The notes below the pieces were generated by a model. It ran no database searches. It worked only from the letters and a program-made list of their open reading frames with translations, and was not told the DNA's origin. Below, in pieces: positions 63,024 to 64,000 of a stretch of 64,000 nt of DNA (positions within the stretch are counted from its first letter, which is position 1; every line of letters starts with the position of its first letter). The stretch is from Actinomyces israelii DSM 43320 (lineage in GTDB: Bacteria > Actinomycetota > Actinomycetes > Actinomycetales > Actinomycetaceae), in contig NZ_JONS01000017.1 in NCBI RefSeq assembly GCF_000711965.1, forward strand, positions 1 to 64,000, written 5' to 3'. Made by a program: the position numbers and the translations under genes.

Positions 63024-64000
63024 GTGACCACTCTTGAGATGATTCCCTCCAGCCCTGCCCGCAACGAGGTCGAGGCGCTCGTCCTGGCGGCCGCGGACAC
63101 CGACAAGACGCCCGCCCTCGTGACCGACGGCGCCTCGACCGAGGGCCTCGACCTCCAGGCCCTCGCCGCGGCGCTGCCCGCCGTCGGCTTCACCGGGGCG
63201 CTCGACGCGGTCGTGCGCCTGCCCGCCGACGTCCTGGGCCCCGATGCGGCCGCCGACTGCGTGCTGGTCGTCGGCACCGGCCCCGGCCTGGACGCCGGAC
63301 CGGGCGACGCCGCCGCGCTCGGGGCCGCCCGGCCCGGGGTGCTCAGGCGGGCCGCCGGATGCGCCGCGCGCGAGCTGGCCGGCGTGGGCTCGGCCGCCTT
63401 CCTCCTTCCGGCCGACAGCCCCGACGACCTCCGTGCGGTGGCCGAGGGCGCGCTCGTCGGCGCCTACGCCTGGTCGGGGCGCGTACCCGCGCCGACGGCG
63501 CCGCTGGAGCGCGTCGTCGTCGCCACCCCCCTGGCGGGCTCCGAGGAGGCCGGCACCGCCCGGGCGCGCGCCACCGCCCTGGCCGAGTCGACGGCGCTCG
63601 TGCGCGACCTGGTCAACGAGCCGCCGAACCGGCTGACCCCCAAGGTCCTCGCCGAGCGGGCCCGCGCGCTCGCCGACGACGCGGGCCTGGATGTCGAGGT
63701 CCTCGACGAGACGCTCCTGCGCCGACGGGGCTTCGGCGGCATCGTCGGCGTCGGCCAGGGCTCGGCGCACCCGCCCTTCCTCGTGCGCGTCTCCTGGGTG
63801 CCGGAGCGGCCTGCTCAGCGCGTTGCGCTGATCGGCAAGGGCATCACTTTCGACTCCGGCGGCCTGTCGCTCAAGCCGGCGGCCTCCATGCCGGAGATGA
63901 AGTCGGACATGGCCGGTGCGGCCACCGCGCTCGGCGCCGTGGCCGCGGCGGCGCGCCTGAGGCTGGGGGTGCGGGTGGACGCGTGGCTGGCGCTGGCCGA
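63024..64000 (+). CDS. pepA: Leucyl aminopeptidase, N-terminal part (continues past window)
   Basis: Metallo-aminopeptidase of the M17 family, releasing N-terminal residues from peptides in the cytosol. The frame runs from GTG 63024 off the window end (325 codons visible). After a variable N-terminal domain it has LVRDLVNEPPNRLTPKVLAE, GGIVGVGQGSAHPPFLV, and the metal/catalytic region GKGITFDSGGLSLKPAASM with Lys272 and Asp277, then MKSDMAGAATALGAV. The remaining ligands (DTDAEGR motif) lie beyond the window. GTG 63024 is preceded by CGGAGGCT, a good ribosome-binding site. Confidence 0.95.
   Translation, partial: MTTLEMIPSSPARNEVEALVLAAADTDKTPALVTDGASTEGLDLQALAAALPAVGFTGALDAVVRLPADVLGPDAAADCVLVVGTGPGLDAGPGDAAALGAARPGVLRRAAGCAARELAGVGSAAFLLPADSPDDLRAVAEGALVGAYAWSGRVPAPTAPLERVVVATPLAGSEEAGTARARATALAESTALVRDLVNEPPNRLTPKVLAERARALADDAGLDVEVLDETLLRRRGFGGIVGVGQGSAHPPFLVRVSWVPERPAQRVALIGKGITFDSGGLSLKPAASMPEMKSDMAGAATALGAVAAAARLRLGVRVDAWLALA

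Overview
The window comes from a very GC-rich actinobacterium, most likely an Actinomyces-type member of the Actinomycetaceae. Three things point there: phosphatidylinositol-mannoside (PIM) lipid genes, a trehalose/glycogen pathway of the TreY-TreZ type, and pyruvate formate-lyase, which implies fermentative anaerobic metabolism. Many starts are GTG, and stop/start overlaps of the ATGA or GTGA type are common. There is no rRNA operon and no CRISPR array. All identifications were made by reading translations and motifs; no database search was run.

Bases 1-1.9 kb are a decayed zone. It holds the end of an IS630-type transposase, a cut-off membrane gene, and a multiply frameshifted minus-strand remnant whose N-terminus resembles a WXG/type VII-secreted protein. 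aspS follows (2.0-3.8 kb), then two secreted, membrane- or wall-anchored proteins (4.0-6.4 kb). A broken ABC importer (7.2-8.3 kb) precedes a large DEAD-box helicase. Next come a DUF4097 protein with a ribbon-helix-helix partner, a Kef-type antiporter, hisS and a metallo-hydrolase. An accessory cluster (16.7-20.2 kb) has a methyltransferase, an ABC-F ATPase and an XRE regulator, followed by a DUF349 protein and a DUF559-like protein without its nuclease half.

From 23.0 to 43.5 kb nearly everything is on the minus strand. Read in the direction of transcription it runs: D-aspartate-ligase-like ATP-grasp enzyme and FemAB (cell wall); then thrS, HIT, PI-phosphate synthase, PIM acyltransferase, PimA, LemA-like, PrsW and NUDIX (PIM lipids and envelope); then yebC, ruvC, ruvA, ruvB (Holliday-junction resolution); then yajC, secD, secF (export), apt and rel (purine salvage and stringent response). 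This is the familiar actinobacterial backbone. Two tRNAs (Val-GAC, Gly-GCC) with a strong terminator sit beside it.

From 44.0 to 50.9 kb, glgX, treY and treZ form a plus-strand operon turning glycogen into trehalose. DUF3000 and RNase D follow. From 53.0 to 56.3 kb is the pyruvate formate-lyase system. Here the enzyme is split: the large subunit ends before the glycyl-radical domain, and that domain is a separate 81-residue protein next to the activase. A palindrome with the core of the DosR/DevR dormancy box lies upstream. dxs, an S9 peptidase, a ClC transporter, a small membrane protein and the start of leucyl aminopeptidase (pepA) close the window.

The most notable points are the split pyruvate formate-lyase with its DosR-like box, a 5-bp tandem duplication that moves the secD stop out of frame at the secD/secF junction, the decayed WXG-like gene, and the paired cell-wall ligase genes.
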